DNA of 31,519 bases from a virus. The notes below the pieces were generated by a model. That model was given only the letters and a program-made list of their open reading frames with translations, was not told where the DNA came from and searched no databases. Position numbers and translations under genes: made by a program. The stretch covers positions 1 to 31,519 of the IMG/VR virus record IMGVR_UViG_3300038425_000044. The stretch is one strand, 5' to 3'. Shown here piece after piece: positions 1 to 6,131 of the stretch. Every line of letters starts with the position of its first letter. The first letter of the stretch is position 1.

Positions 1-9
1 CAGTGAAAG

Positions 10-606
10 ATGGTAACAAAGAGAAACACATCTAGAAGTGGACTAAATGACCACGACGGGTTTTTGTCCGAAAAAGGAACCGACAATTCTGCCAGATATC
101 GCATACTGCGCCTAGAGAAGGACGTGGAAGATTTAGAGCAGTTTAGCGACGAGTTGCGGTTGGATCGGACAACGTTAGAGGTGAATTTGACGCAACTCAA
201 GATCTCGGTCGAGCGGCACAACCAAGAACTTATCGACGCCCGGAACATACAAGTCACTCTCGCTACCGACCTTACGGCGCGGCTTGACACCATACGAGCC
301 ATATTAAACGACAGGATTACGGCCACAGAAAAAACGATTAATCAGCAGATTGGCTCCACGCAAAAGGAGTTTCACGAACGCATGAACTCATTAAGCTCAG
401 ACGTGGCACAATCGACTCAAAACGTTAAAGACGAACTGAACGTAACCTTACTAAGGGAGATCGGCGCACTAGGAACAAAATTCGACGAGAATAAAACGTA
501 CGTGAACCGCTGGATACTCGGTGCATTGGGTGCAGTGGCGTTTCTCTTCATTGTGATATTCATAACTTTGGCAACTCACACATTCGGGAACCTACCACTA
601 ACATAA
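10..606 (+). CDS. Coiled-coil protein with C-terminal membrane anchor
   Basis: 198 aa, not assigned to a family. Residues about 30-150 are a highly charged helical stretch of coiled-coil type (regular Leu/Ile spacing, many Glu/Asp/Lys/Arg). Residues about 168-190 form one hydrophobic membrane segment followed by a short tail. This is an N-in/C-out topology like tail-anchored or spanin/holin-accessory proteins. An in-frame TGA at 4-6 sits two codons before the ATG, so the start is complete. It heads a cluster of membrane proteins, which suggests a role at the host envelope. Function unknown. Confidence 0.75.
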   Translation: MVTKRNTSRSGLNDHDGFLSEKGTDNSARYRILRLEKDVEDLEQFSDELRLDRTTLEVNLTQLKISVERHNQELIDARNIQVTLATDLTARLDTIRAILNDRITATEKTINQQIGSTQKEFHERMNSLSSDVAQSTQNVKDELNVTLLREIGALGTKFDENKTYVNRWILGALGAVAFLFIVIFITLATHTFGNLPLT

Positions 607-624
607 GTTAAGGGGGGGTATCAA

Positions 625-1113
625 ATGAAACCCTTATACGAACACAAACACGACACACACCAACCTGCAAACGTAAACGAGCTCCACAGGCAAAAGGCAA
701 AGGAGAGAGGCTTCAACGCACGACTCGCGGTTGTAGTAACTGAAAGCGTCGGCACAATGTATTGTGCTTATTTCTTCTCAGTCCTAGCAGTATTCGGACT
801 ATTAGCGATACTCGGGATTCTCCCCACGCTTGTCGCGTTACTCGTGGTATGGATATCCCAGACCTTCCTACAGTTAACCCTCCTAAGCGTGATTATGGTA
901 GGCCAGGGTGTGCAGTCCAATAAAAGCGAGATACAGGCAGACGAGGCGTTTAAGACGACAATGAAAACCTACCACGAAATTGAGCAGGTAATGAACCACT
1001 TGGGCGCTCAGGACTCAGAGCTCTTGAAACAGACGACCATGCTGATTGATCTATTAAAGAAAAACGGCGTTACCCTTGAACAGGTAGAAGCAGAACTCGC
1101 TAAGAAGGTTTAA
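625..1113 (+). CDS. DUF1003-like two-helix membrane protein
   Basis: 162 aa. A hydrophilic His-rich N terminus is followed by two membrane segments (about residues 44-64 and 68-93) and a charged helical C terminus. The second segment runs into a QTFLQLTLLSVIMVGQ-type motif that I recognise from DUF1003-like membrane proteins of bacteria and phages, so the family call is fairly good but the function is unknown. A strong SD (AAGGGGGGG, 610-618) sits before the ATG. It follows the first gene by 18 bp and is followed 2 bp later by an XhlA-like gene, so the three are probably one transcription unit. Confidence 0.75.
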   Translation: MKPLYEHKHDTHQPANVNELHRQKAKERGFNARLAVVVTESVGTMYCAYFFSVLAVFGLLAILGILPTLVALLVVWISQTFLQLTLLSVIMVGQGVQSNKSEIQADEAFKTTMKTYHEIEQVMNHLGAQDSELLKQTTMLIDLLKKNGVTLEQVEAELAKKV

Positions 1114-1115
1114 CC

Positions 1116-1358
1116 ATGGAAAGCGACCATGATATATTAATTCGCCACGACTGTGAGATAGACCAGTTAGGGGACCAAAGTGAAAAAATACTAAAAAGAC
1201 TCGATGAACAAGACGCTAACGACATAGTAATAAAAGATGAACTACTTAAGAAGATTGAAGAGAGCAGATCAAAGTTCAACGATGCTATGTGGGCTATCGC
1301 TATGCTTATTATCGGTGGACTTGTAGCAGGATTTGTTTATGCACTTATTTTACGGTAA
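1116..1358 (+). CDS. XhlA-like small membrane protein (possible holin accessory)
   Basis: 80 aa. Residues 1-50 are a charged helix with coiled-coil spacing and residues about 55-78 are a single glycine-containing membrane segment with a short basic end. This layout matches haemolysin XhlA/holin-accessory proteins of phages, although sequence identity cannot be tested here. ATG 2 bp after the preceding stop. Neighbouring membrane genes on both sides make a lysis-related module plausible, but no endolysin lies next to it. Confidence 0.65.
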   Translation: MESDHDILIRHDCEIDQLGDQSEKILKRLDEQDANDIVIKDELLKKIEESRSKFNDAMWAIAMLIIGGLVAGFVYALILR

Positions 1359-1379
1359 AATTTTATGGAGGTGATAAAC

Positions 1380-1709
1380 ATGACAAACTATTCAGCAGCA
1401 GTAAGTAACCAAGTTAATGTAGACGTTATCGAGCCAACCGTTGTTACGCAATTAACAGCAGTTGCGAGCGTGTCAACAGCCAATGTAAATGAAGTATTCG
1501 CTGTTTCCGGTATGCTCACCGCAGCCGATGGTTCAGTACCAGTGAACCAGACTATTCAGTTGCAGATGCAGCAAACAGACGGAACCTTTGCAGACGTAAG
1601 TGGTGCAACTGGCGCAACCGACGAGACCGGGGCTTACACGATTCCGGTATCTGAAGTAACAGCGGCAACATACGCATTCCAGACAACCTACGCCGGAGGT
1701 TCTGCATGA
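1380..1709 (+). CDS. Single Ig-like domain protein, apparently lacking the last strand
   Basis: 109 aa when started at the ATG 8 nt after GGAGGTG (about 1365-1372). An upstream in-frame ATG at 1365 lies in the SD itself and is unlikely. Residues 20-105 look like a bacterial/archaeal Ig-like beta sandwich (alternating V/T strands, the pattern AYTIPV..VTAATYAFQTTYAG). Such domains normally continue after the YAG turn with a final strand; here the gene stops there and the next small ORF starts in another frame at ATGA. It is therefore either a natural short form or a truncated domain. Probably a virion surface or adhesion protein. No signal peptide seen. Confidence 0.65.
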   Translation: MTNYSAAVSNQVNVDVIEPTVVTQLTAVASVSTANVNEVFAVSGMLTAADGSVPVNQTIQLQMQQTDGTFADVSGATGATDETGAYTIPVSEVTAATYAFQTTYAGGSA

Positions 1710-1822
1710 ACGAAGAAGAGTGGCACCACCATCACCACAAGCATAAAAGATACTACGAGCCTTCAACGAGTAGAATTGTAAGGGTGCTTGTAACTAAGAA
1801 GCACCACCACTGGAGAGAATAA
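1706..1822 (+). CDS. His-rich microprotein
   Basis: 38 aa, reading MNEEEWHHHHHKHKRYY at the start and KKHHHWRE at the end: eight or more histidines in 38 residues. The ATG overlaps the previous stop as ATGA, and GGAGG lies 8 nt upstream inside the Ig-like gene, so translation is well supported. Metal binding is an inference from composition only. It could alternatively be a decayed continuation of the Ig-like gene, but its sequence does not resemble an Ig strand. Confidence 0.55.
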   Translation: MNEEEWHHHHHKHKRYYEPSTSRIVRVLVTKKHHHWRE

Positions 1823-1841
1823 AATAAAAGGAGGTGTTATA

Positions 1842-2117
1842 ATAGACGCAAATACGATAAACTTTATTTCTGTGTTCGTCGGCGTTATTTTGGGAATCGT
1901 CCTTACGCAGTTAATGGTAGACGTAAGCCCTGCAGTCCATAAGATAGTTGTTTCTGTAATGGCGGTACTCGCCGTTATGGGTTCACTAGCAACCGGCGGA
2001 CAGGTCCTCGTGCCTGCATTTTTCTCTTCGCTTATAGTGGGCTATGTAGCGGGAGTAACGTTTGAGACGAATGGAGCCATGCTGAAACTGCGTAGTCAGT
2101 TAGCAAAGAAAGAATAG
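1842..2117 (+). CDS. Three-helix small membrane protein (possible holin), probable ATA start
   Basis: About 91 aa with three hydrophobic segments separated by short loops and a charged C terminus ending LRSQLAKKE, a holin-like size and topology. A near-perfect SD (AAAGGAGGTG, 1827-1836) is followed 5 nt later by ATA (1842) in the open frame; no ATG/GTG/TTG lies at a normal distance. The first standard start, GTG at 1872, is 35 nt from the SD and would cut off part of the first helix. I therefore favour ATA (alternatively 1839), while noting that GTG 1872 is what a gene finder would choose. A terminator follows the stop. Confidence 0.6.
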   Translation: MDANTINFISVFVGVILGIVLTQLMVDVSPAVHKIVVSVMAVLAVMGSLATGGQVLVPAFFSSLIVGYVAGVTFETNGAMLKLRSQLAKKE

Positions 2118-2147
2118 CGATATTCTTTCACTCTTTCTCTTTTTTAA
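2108..2147 (+). terminator. Hairpin terminator after the membrane-protein cluster
   Basis: GAAAGAATA (2108-2116) and TATTCTTTC (2121-2129) pair perfectly over a GCGA loop and are followed by a pyrimidine-rich run ending in TTTTTT. The stem overlaps the stop codon of the membrane protein. Ends the first transcription unit. Confidence 0.75.
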
Positions 2148-2353
2148 CCTATCATTTATACCATAACTATACCCCTTTCAGCGTTGCTTTTCAATTCAAG
2201 CCCAATGCGTAGAGCAAACGCGTTTTTAAACATCGTATATATACTTGAGGTCGCTCTTTAGTGGGTTGCTCGTATCTTTGTCGCGTTGACAATACAATTA
2301 CCTACGATAACTATTAATACTATTAAAGCTATTAGGTTAGTAGGTGGAACAAC
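2148..2353 (+). promoter_or_regulatory. Intergenic region with possible promoter
   Basis: No gene seen in about 200 bp. TATATATA at 2236-2243 is a candidate archaeal TATA box; a start about 25 bp downstream would give a leader of roughly 85 nt before the ATG at 2354. GAGCAA near 2212 and TTGCTC near 2266 form a loose inverted repeat around this box. Support is composition and position only. Confidence 0.35.
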
Positions 2354-2635
2354 ATGGGATTAATGCCATACTCTATGATTCGGAAGTCATCGCGCCGCGA
2401 ACCTGATATTGGTGTAGTTACCGGCGACGAACTACCTGACTATGAAACCTACAAAGCACAGTTCAAGGACGAACCGGAATTTGTAGAGTGTAAACAATGT
2501 GCAGAGCTGAACGATTCCGGTGAGTTTGACAGCACTGGCGCGCGGTGGTGCAGCGACGGTCACATTTGGATACCAATAATAAACCGCAAAGGACGCCCAT
2601 GCGATGTGCGCGGCTGCGACGGTAAAATGGAGTAG
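2354..2635 (+). CDS. Small Cys-containing protein, unknown
   Basis: 93 aa, family not recognised. An acidic N-terminal half leads into ECKQC (about residue 46), then WCSDGH and a C-terminal PCDVRGCDG: five or more cysteines plus a histidine placed as in a zinc-binding fold. SD GGTGGA lies about 6 nt before the ATG. Two nt separate it from the next microprotein gene, so translation is likely coupled. Confidence 0.65.
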   Translation: MGLMPYSMIRKSSRREPDIGVVTGDELPDYETYKAQFKDEPEFVECKQCAELNDSGEFDSTGARWCSDGHIWIPIINRKGRPCDVRGCDGKME

Positions 2636-2637
2636 CG

Positions 2638-2763
2638 ATGAAGACAATAACTGTTAAAGACGAAACGCACGCCCGCCTCCGTCAAGCAGGTATCTCCGGT
2701 GAGTCTATGGATACTATTATTAACCGTGCTCTTGATTGTGACGATAAGAGGAATGAAAAATGA
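2638..2763 (+). CDS. VapB-like antitoxin-type microprotein
   Basis: 41 aa beginning MKTITVKDETHARLRQAG, a beta strand followed by helix as in archaeal VapB/ribbon-helix-helix antitoxin N termini (K.I.V.DETHA.L pattern). A paralogue with the same opening lies at 7632-7760. No VapC-type toxin is next to it, so it is more likely a DNA-binding regulator or an orphan. Its stop overlaps the next start as ATGA. Confidence 0.6.
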   Translation: MKTITVKDETHARLRQAGISGESMDTIINRALDCDDKRNEK

Positions 2764-3314
2764 AACAAATTGTAATCTTCGGAGTTATCGCGCTCATTAT
2801 CTGCGCCATAGGAATAGCTGGCTGCACAACCCAAATCCCGGCACCAAATAACCAATTGAATACGACTAACGTTACTACGACTTCCGCTGTTTCTAGAGCC
2901 GTTGTTACACCCACGCCTACCATTGTAGCCACGCCAACGCCGACAGTAACGCCTATACCTACTCCTATACCTACTCCTATCCCTACACCTTTACCTACCC
3001 CGATAACGCCTACCGTGATGGGAATAAGCATGATGCCCGTTGCAGTTATCCAAGGGGAACCAATCGCTTTTACTGCCTGGGTAAACGCTAACGGCCACGC
3101 AGTTCCGAACCTACCAATCAACTGCTACGTGAATGGTGTGTTTATAGGAACGGTATCTTCCGCTAACGGTTATGCACAGTTCACCACGGGATCATTGAAC
3201 GTGCCGCTCGGTATTGTTACGGTAACGGCGTCGTTCGCGGGAAATAGTCAGTACGGTCCATCAAGTCAAGGTGGGAGCTTTATGTTGGTAGTAGATTTGA
3301 ACGCCACCAGATGA
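2760..3314 (+). CDS. Secreted lipoprotein with Thr-Pro linker and Ig-like domain
   Basis: 184 aa. Residues 1-22 are a lipoprotein signal with lipobox IAGC (Cys22). Residues about 50-85 are a Thr/Pro linker of TPTP/IPTP units encoded by short tandem DNA repeats. Residues about 86-180 are an Ig-like domain (strand pattern IAFTAWV...PINCYVNGVFIG...GIVTVTASFAGNSQYG). This is the layout of surface-exposed archaeal lipoproteins, so the product should sit on the outer face of the host membrane. A virus-encoded surface lipoprotein could act in superinfection exclusion or host-surface change; that is inference. Related Ig modules end the proteins at 19275 and 20795. Confidence 0.75.
   Translation: MKQIVIFGVIALIICAIGIAGCTTQIPAPNNQLNTTNVTTTSAVSRAVVTPTPTIVATPTPTVTPIPTPIPTPIPTPLPTPITPTVMGISMMPVAVIQGEPIAFTAWVNANGHAVPNLPINCYVNGVFIGTVSSANGYAQFTTGSLNVPLGIVTVTASFAGNSQYGPSSQGGSFMLVVDLNATR
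2941..3005 (+). repeat. Tandem repeat coding the Thr-Pro linker
   Basis: Short repeats of the CCTATACCTACT type, in codon phase and coding Ile/Thr-Pro pairs inside the lipoprotein gene. A site where repeat number could change by slippage. Confidence 0.7.
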
Positions 3315-3336
3315 TACAAAAGATAGATTTTGTATC
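3313..3336 (+). terminator. Stem-loop after lipoprotein gene
   Basis: GATACAAAA (3313-3321) pairs with TTTTGTATC (3328-3336) over a 6-nt loop, starting at the lipoprotein stop. There is no long T tract after it, so it may be a weak terminator or a processing/stability element rather than a full stop. Confidence 0.5.
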
Positions 3337-3365
3337 TTAACGGAGAACGTAATGAGGTTTGAAAA

Positions 3366-3644
3366 ATGACTTGCCATCTATGTATTGAAACTATGCAAAA
3401 CGTCCCGGGGGTCCTCTCGCCGTCTTTTCTTGAAGTGTGCCTTGAAACAGGAGAAAAATGTACACTTAAACCACCTTTAAGCGGGGTAGAAATTATTATT
3501 GAGGACATAGGTGATACCCTAATCAAACTCGATGAAGTTATTAACGTGCTGGAAGAAACCGAAGCAGATACGTGGGCCGACCTCAAGGCTATTGATTTTA
3601 TTACTGCACTGAAAGACCATTTCTGTAAGCAGAAAGAAAAATGA
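3366..3644 (+). CDS. Small acidic protein, unknown
   Basis: 92 aa, not recognised. N-terminal CHLC pair and two further Cys, then a mostly helical acidic C terminus. First gene of the run that shares the GAGGTTTGAAAAATG start cassette. No membrane segment or signal peptide. Confidence 0.65.
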   Translation: MTCHLCIETMQNVPGVLSPSFLEVCLETGEKCTLKPPLSGVEIIIEDIGDTLIKLDEVINVLEETEADTWADLKAIDFITALKDHFCKQKEK

Positions 3645-3656
3645 GGGGTTTGAAAA

Positions 3657-3803
3657 ATGAATAATCTGCGTACTTGGCGAGATGTTAAATTAGATAAGTT
3701 GAGTAAATGTAAGGACTGCCCGAAATATAGGGAGTGTTGGGCCGGTGTTGCGTTCATTTGGAACAAGGAGAACGGCGGCGGGTTCATTTTAGATGAGGTT
3801 TGA
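3657..3803 (+). CDS. Cys-rich microprotein
   Basis: 48 aa. A basic N-terminal helix leads to KCKDCPKYRECW, a C-x2-C-x5-C arrangement that could bind a metal. Starts in the second copy of the start cassette, and its stop TGA is the one inside the third copy. Function unknown. Confidence 0.6.
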   Translation: MNNLRTWRDVKLDKLSKCKDCPKYRECWAGVAFIWNKENGGGFILDEV

Positions 3804-3806
3804 AAA

Positions 3807-4010
3807 ATGCACAACATCAAAGCCGCAATAGGTGTAGAGCATCCAGTAGTTGCAGTCATCAAAGACATGCCATGCGTAATACTCGGCTACAATGATGATA
3901 AACAGGCCCTGTATGTCAGGAGCTATTTAGGCCGTGAGAGTTGGGTTCCATATTTGTGGGTAGATGATGCTTGTGAGGCTTTTGTAATAGAAGAAAAAAG
4001 AGGGGTTTGA
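3807..4010 (+). CDS. Small protein, unknown
   Basis: 67 aa with alternating hydrophobic strands (VVAVIKDMPCVILGY, ALYVRSYLG) resembling a small beta barrel. Not assigned. Bounded on both sides by the shared start cassette. Confidence 0.6.
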   Translation: MHNIKAAIGVEHPVVAVIKDMPCVILGYNDDKQALYVRSYLGRESWVPYLWVDDACEAFVIEEKRGV

Positions 4011-4013
4011 AAA

Positions 4014-4199
4014 ATGACTAAGTTAATAGACTGCCCGTTTTGGCGGAATAAACAATGTGTTGTCGATGGGGATGTAATTAAGCGACACCCGAGTTGCCGC
4101 GGAAAATTAGAAGATGTTTGGACTGGTTCGGGGTGGGTTGTACCGTGTTCAAACGGTGGGAATACTTGCTTAGCTGATTTTAGCAGAGAAGAAAAGTGA
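4014..4199 (+). CDS. Cys-rich small protein
   Basis: 61 aa. Cysteines near residues 7, 15, 28, 44 and 51, with conserved-looking Trp residues, suggest a compact metal-bound or small disulphide-type fold. Not recognised. Starts in the fourth copy of the start cassette. Confidence 0.6.
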   Translation: MTKLIDCPFWRNKQCVVDGDVIKRHPSCRGKLEDVWTGSGWVVPCSNGGNTCLADFSREEK

Positions 4200-4211
4200 G
4201 GGGTTTGAAAA

Positions 4212-4355
4212 ATGACTTCACGTAAAATTCGATGGTCGACAATGTGTCTAAAAGCCGGTATGATGCTTATAGAATCTGCTTGCCGATTATGCCAGTATCA
4301 CCGTTATGATGATAGTGGTCATGATATGTGTGATTATGTCTTAGCAGAAAAGTGA
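4212..4355 (+). CDS. Cys-rich microprotein
   Basis: 47 aa with C, C-x2-C and a later H/C group (CRLCQYHRY...HDMCDY), a likely four-ligand zinc site. Starts in the fifth cassette copy and its TGA overlaps the sixth. Function unknown. Confidence 0.6.
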   Translation: MTSRKIRWSTMCLKAGMMLIESACRLCQYHRYDDSGHDMCDYVLAEK

Positions 4356-4365
4356 GGTTTGAAAA

Positions 4366-4527
4366 ATGACTTTTATTTGTTGTGCGTACACCTTGCACCT
4401 ACTCTGGGAAGATGAAGTTGTGATTGTAGACGGAGTTCCTTACTGTAAAGAACACGCCAAAGATGTAACGCTTATTCCACGGATGGTAGAACTAGCAGAA
4501 CGCCAGCGACAAGAGGCCGAACAATGA
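4366..4527 (+). CDS. Small Cys-containing protein coupled to a membrane peptide
   Basis: 53 aa. An N-terminal CC pair, a WEDEVVIVDGVPYCKEH segment that looks like half a zinc-knuckle hairpin, and a charged helical C terminus. It overlaps the following membrane peptide by ATGA, one of several such Cys-rich/membrane pairs in this window. Confidence 0.6.
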   Translation: MTFICCAYTLHLLWEDEVVIVDGVPYCKEHAKDVTLIPRMVELAERQRQEAEQ

Positions 4528-4685
4528 AACCTATCCCTATTTCAGAAGACTGGATTGATCCTAGAACCCTACCAGACAAAAAACTAAGTGGACTTGCGCG
4601 GGGAGTAATCATCGGGTTAATAGTGGTGTTTGTTTTCTGGGCCCTTGTTTTTATTATCGCTGGGACTATGCTGGTCTTACATTAA
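4524..4685 (+). CDS. Single-helix membrane peptide
   Basis: 53 aa with a proline-rich polar N terminus and one long hydrophobic segment (about residues 27-52) reaching the C terminus. ATGA overlap with the previous gene; a strong SD for the next gene follows directly. Function unknown. Confidence 0.6.
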   Translation: MKPIPISEDWIDPRTLPDKKLSGLARGVIIGLIVVFVFWALVFIIAGTMLVLH

Positions 4686-4701
4686 AAAGGAGGTGAAATA
4701 C

Positions 4702-4902
4702 ATGGCTAATATATTTTTCACGCTAGGGGTCGCTATCATAGCTTTCCTAGTACTGCTCGTGATACTAGGATTCATGGCGCTGTTTTTCTTTGCGCTGTTC
4801 GGACCTGTAGGCGTATTGGTGATAGTAGTATTCGTATTACTGCTGCTGTACGCGGTGGTTAAGGCGTCAAGGGGCAGGAAACAGAACGAGGTAGTCGCGT
4901 AG
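4702..4902 (+). CDS. Small two-helix membrane protein
   Basis: 66 aa. The start is the ATG 6 nt after AAGGAGGTG (4687-4695); a longer frame from 4630 would run through the preceding gene and lacks an SD. Two closely spaced hydrophobic segments (about 4-33 and 36-55) and a basic tail. The gene ends inside the UUCG terminator stem. Confidence 0.65.
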   Translation: MANIFFTLGVAIIAFLVLLVILGFMALFFFALFGPVGVLVIVVFVLLLLYAVVKASRGRKQNEVVA

Positions 4903-4930
4903 TATCTTCGGATACTACTTTTCTTTTTTA
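4899..4930 (+). terminator. UUCG-tetraloop terminator
   Basis: GTAGTATC (4899-4906) and GATACTAC (4911-4918) pair perfectly around TTCG, followed by TTTTCTTTTTTA. A very stable hairpin plus T tract. The TAG stop of the membrane protein is within the left arm. Ends the leftward-to-middle + strand operon. Confidence 0.85.
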
Positions 4931-4939
4931 TGCACAGTG

Positions 4940-5004
4940 AACAAAACAACTCTTTTGTTTAGTAGCGGAGGGCGCTACGGCCTTATTCATTTCGTAAAAT
5001 AAGG
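4940..5004 (-). terminator. Hairpin cluster between convergent genes
   Basis: Three stem-loops in a row: AACAAAA/TTTTGTT (4940-4959), GTAGCG/CGCTAC (4962-4978) and CCTTATT/AATAAGG (4981-5004). They lie just past the end of the minus-strand regulator, so they most likely terminate it and guard against read-through from either side. Confidence 0.55.
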
Positions 5005-5017
5005 ATAAAGCGAACTC

Positions 5018-5347
5018 CTACTCGAACAACCATTGCTTCAACCTAGCCCACCACGGCATCATTACTTTTTCTGCAGCGGGGAGCAAGCGAGTGGTAGCTA
5101 ACGCATATTCACCACGCAGCCATTCAAGGTTAGCGCGTAGCTCCTGGTTCTCATGATCCTTTGCTGCGAGTAGTTCATCCTTGTGAGCGTTCTCAGCCCT
5201 TAGCTGTTCGGCCTCTTGAGAAGGGGAAGAATAATACCACTCAATAGCGTGCTGTATAACCTTCGCCCTGGGAACTCCGTTATCAAGAGTATCTCTCTCA
5301 ATCTTCTCAGCGAGTTCGGTTGTGAGGTCCAGCTTTATTGATGGCAT
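5018..5347 (-). CDS. Ribbon-helix-helix regulator with coiled-coil tail
   Basis: 109 aa and the only minus-strand gene found. Residues 1-40 fit a ribbon-helix-helix DNA-binding domain (strand SIKLDLTTEL, then two helices ending AIEWYY). Residues about 45-80 are a charged coiled coil and the C terminus is Trp-rich. Such proteins bind palindromes as dimers. Its own upstream region carries an ATCACAA/TTGTGAT inverted repeat (5357-5386) and one of the 16-bp palindromes (5393-5408), so autoregulation is likely. Read opposite to everything else, as repressors of lysogeny or early control often are. Confidence 0.75.
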   Translation of the reverse strand: MPSIKLDLTTELAEKIERDTLDNGVPRAKVIQHAIEWYYSSPSQEAEQLRAENAHKDELLAAKDHENQELRANLEWLRGEYALATTRLLPAAEKVMMPWWARLKQWLFE

Positions 5348-5356
5348 GGTCTAGGA

Positions 5357-5386
5357 ATCACAAGGTGAGATAATAAAGATTGTGAT
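5357..5386. promoter_or_regulatory. Inverted repeat upstream of the regulator
   Basis: ATCACAA (5357-5363) and TTGTGAT (5380-5386) separated by 16 bp, 10 bp before the start codon of the minus-strand ribbon-helix-helix gene. Operator-like; a TTTATTAT box on the minus strand lies between the arms. Confidence 0.45.
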
Positions 5387-5392
5387 GTGGAC

Positions 5393-5408
5393 GTTAATCT
5401 AGATTAAT
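5393..5408. promoter_or_regulatory. 16-bp palindrome, site 1
   Basis: GTTAATCTAGATTAAT, with a perfect 14-bp core. On the minus strand it partly overlaps an AT-rich TATA-like stretch 45-60 bp before the regulator start. First of the RTTAATCYRGATTAAY series. Confidence 0.6.
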
Positions 5409-5657
5409 AAATAAAGTAACTAAATATTGGAAATCGCGTAACCACTATACCACTATGACTACAAAAACCTAGTCCCACAAAAAAAGAACCTATTATAACC
5501 TAGTCTTCCTGCCTTTATTAGTTGTTCTTTATATATATAATTAACGAAGCACAGCAGAACACGAATGATGAGAGAGGGGTCATCTTCTTTGGATTTGAGG
5601 TATAGTAGTTATGTTATTTTAACTATTTTTAAATACTAGTACGTCGTTCTTGCAAAC
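5409..5657 (+). promoter_or_regulatory. Divergent intergenic region with promoters
   Basis: No convincing gene. Two TATA-like boxes are visible: TTTATATATATAA (5528-5540) and TTTTTAAATA (5626-5635). The second lies about 25 bp before the ATG at 5658, which has no SD, so that gene is probably read from a leaderless transcript. A short direct repeat ACCTAGTC occurs near 5467 and 5500. What the upstream TATA drives is unclear. Confidence 0.5.
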
Positions 5658-6116
5658 ATGGTAGAAATTCTAGATATTCCCATCTTCGCTGACCGAAAGC
5701 GAATCTTGAGAACCATCCGTTCTAAAGCAAAAGGTTGTGGGTATCCTTGTCATTGGGTTCTCGTGGACCCAGTAAAATCAAACGAAAAGATGTGGCTACG
5801 TCCTAAAGATTTGGATAAGCGTCACGGTGCGTGGGTGCAAGTAAGGAGGGTGCTTTACTATATAGAGTATGAAGGGCTCCCATTGAAGCGGATCACCATG
5901 GTTTGCGACGAATTTCAGGAACCAGAGTTGAGAGGAAGGTGTATCAATCCGACCCACATGCGAGTGCGTGGCTGGGAAGATGAGGCAAATGCAAAAATTG
6001 AAGGGCAAATAGAAAAAGGTTGGTTGTACCCTGACGATGCAGAACGTTATTTCGGGTGGGAGAATAAGAACAATGTCAAGCTGCCGAATGAATTTAGCTG
6101 TGAACTTTCTATTTAA
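5658..6116 (+). CDS. HNH-like protein, probably inactive
   Basis: 152 aa. The segment VCDEFQEPELRGRCINPTHM (about residues 81-100) matches the C-x-NP-x-H end of phage HNH endonucleases, but the histidine that normally opens the catalytic hairpin is absent (Met-Val-Cys instead). The following charged helix is also typical. I infer a catalytically dead HNH fold used for nucleic-acid binding, or a diverged nuclease. It opens the ParB block, is expressed from its own probable leaderless promoter, and is followed 15 bp later by a small helical gene. Confidence 0.55.
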   Translation: MVEILDIPIFADRKRILRTIRSKAKGCGYPCHWVLVDPVKSNEKMWLRPKDLDKRHGAWVQVRRVLYYIEYEGLPLKRITMVCDEFQEPELRGRCINPTHMRVRGWEDEANAKIEGQIEKGWLYPDDAERYFGWENKNNVKLPNEFSCELSI

Positions 6117-6131
6117 ATAGGAGGGGCAATC

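Larger units (their letters stand above)
3354..4368 (+). repeat. Six-copy start cassette GAGG(GG)TTTGAAAAATG
   Basis: The same SD-stop-start string occurs before six successive small genes: 3354, 3643, 3795, 4000, 4198 and 4354 (first base of GAGG). Copies differ only by GAGG or GAGGGG. In two copies (3801-3803 and 4008-4010) the TGA inside TTTGAAAAATG is the stop codon of the upstream gene, three nt before the ATG; in two others (4197-4199 and 4353-4355) the upstream stop is the TGA just overlapping GAGG. A seventh, slightly diverged copy is at 17770. It works as a ribosome binding site and reinitiation signal. Confidence 0.8.

Noticed and set aside
2720-3121. Minus-strand ORF rich in Gly-Val repeats
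   Set aside because: It is the mirror of the Thr-Pro linker of the lipoprotein on the + strand; the repeats explain it.
3266-3868. 200-codon minus-strand ORF
   Set aside because: Lies across three + strand genes with good starts and shared cassettes; Ser/Thr/Phe-rich shadow composition and no SD.
3354-4368. Regularly spaced repeats as a CRISPR array
   Set aside because: The repeats are only about 15 bp, sit exactly at gene starts, have uneven spacers of 150-290 bp and include SD and ATG.
5576-5642. Short ORF (about 24 codons) from the ATGs near 5567 in the divergent region
   Set aside because: No convincing SD, no overlap with a neighbour and a composition like non-coding AT-rich DNA.
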